DNA from: Latrodectus hesperus | Lineage: Eukaryota; Arthropoda; Arachnida; Araneae; Theridiidae | DNA length: 64,000 nt | Direction: 5' to 3' | NCBI GenBank assembly: GCA_037975125.1 | Contig: CM075856.1 | Coordinates: 5,616,578 to 5,680,577, forward strand | Shown here: positions 63,520-64,000 of the stretch, in pieces | Layout of the letters: every line of letters starts with the position of its first letter | How positions within the stretch are numbered: the first letter of the stretch is position 1 | Made by a program: the position numbers and the translations under genes | Notes under the pieces: model-generated | Database searches by the model: none | The model's input: the letters and a program-made list of their open reading frames with translations, nothing else | What the model was told of the DNA's origin: nothing

Positions 63520-64000
63520 AAATTTTTAAATACATTTTGAAAAAAAAAATTAATTTAAGAAATTTAAGACGTATGTGCTTAAAATTTTAGAACATTAATA
63601 GTCTACCTACGAAAAATAAATATGTATATAGTAAAGTCAAGAAATGAAAATATTATGCATATTAAAAATAAGAATATATGTTTTTCTATTATTTTTCCAA
63701 TACCTTCGTATATGAATTAATTTTTAAAATATATTACTTTTTATTATATTTACAATTTTGTATTTATCTAGAATTTTAAAATTAATATAGTATATGCTTA
63801 TAATTTATCTTTTCTATATGCAATATATATGTTATAATATAATTTTTTAAATGTTCGAAAAAATTTTAAAAATGCAATAATAAATTTTAATTATTTAAAT
63901 TAATTTTAAATAACATTTTTTTTGAATAATGAAACATACTTTGATGAAAAAATTCAATAAAAACAATTTAATAGTATTTAAATAATAGTATTTTAATTTA
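63520..64000. other. AT-rich end of window
   Basis: Nothing recognised. The right end of the Mutator-like element may lie here or outside the window. Confidence 0.55.

Overview
This window is a strongly AT-rich, repeat-filled stretch of an animal nuclear genome. Several things point to an arthropod, most likely a chelicerate such as a spider: many Tc1/mariner transposons, tRNA-derived SINEs ending in AAC- or AT-rich tails, long (TA)n microsatellites, and a neuropeptide-type GPCR. The lineage is inference. Nothing looks bacterial: there are no operons, ribosome binding sites or CRISPR arrays.

Only one intact gene is supported: a class A GPCR (35363-36568, +) of the neuropeptide Y / neuropeptide F receptor type. 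It has one uninterrupted coding exon, a likely upstream non-coding exon, and poly(A) signals just after the stop. It sits in a gene desert.

The rest is mobile DNA and its remains. Left part (1-6.5 kb): a SINE with target-site duplication, then a compound block of (TA)n, a dead Tc1 element, (TA)n, a second SINE and (AT)n. 14.6-16.0 kb: Tc1 family B, minus strand. 16-20 kb: two weak exon-like stretches, microsatellites and a SINE relic. 25.1-26.7 kb: a decayed Tc1 with a SINE nested in it, then a minisatellite of about 68 bp units. 31.4-31.7 kb: a SINE relic. 37.5-38.8 kb: a 200-bp tandem duplication with a SINE in its second unit, then a mariner-like MITE. 39.4-40.7 kb: Tc1 family C, minus strand. 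42.4-44.8 kb: a SINE with 13-bp target-site duplication, then a 1.8-kb transposase-free relic with family-C-like ends and internal 106-bp repeats. 49.7-50.8 kb: Tc1 family D, minus strand. 58.2-59.6 kb: a second family B copy, plus strand. 60.5-60.7 kb: a palindrome and a small minisatellite. 61.6-63.5 kb: a tRNA-Ser-like SINE and a broken Mutator-like transposase.

Every transposase here is disabled by stops, frameshifts or lost catalytic residues, so none should move by itself. The most informative signals are the modular SINEs (different heads sharing one 3' tail, similar heads carrying different tails), the SINE that split one unit of a tandem duplication and left the empty site in its neighbour, and the large Tc1-ended element with internal tandem repeats.
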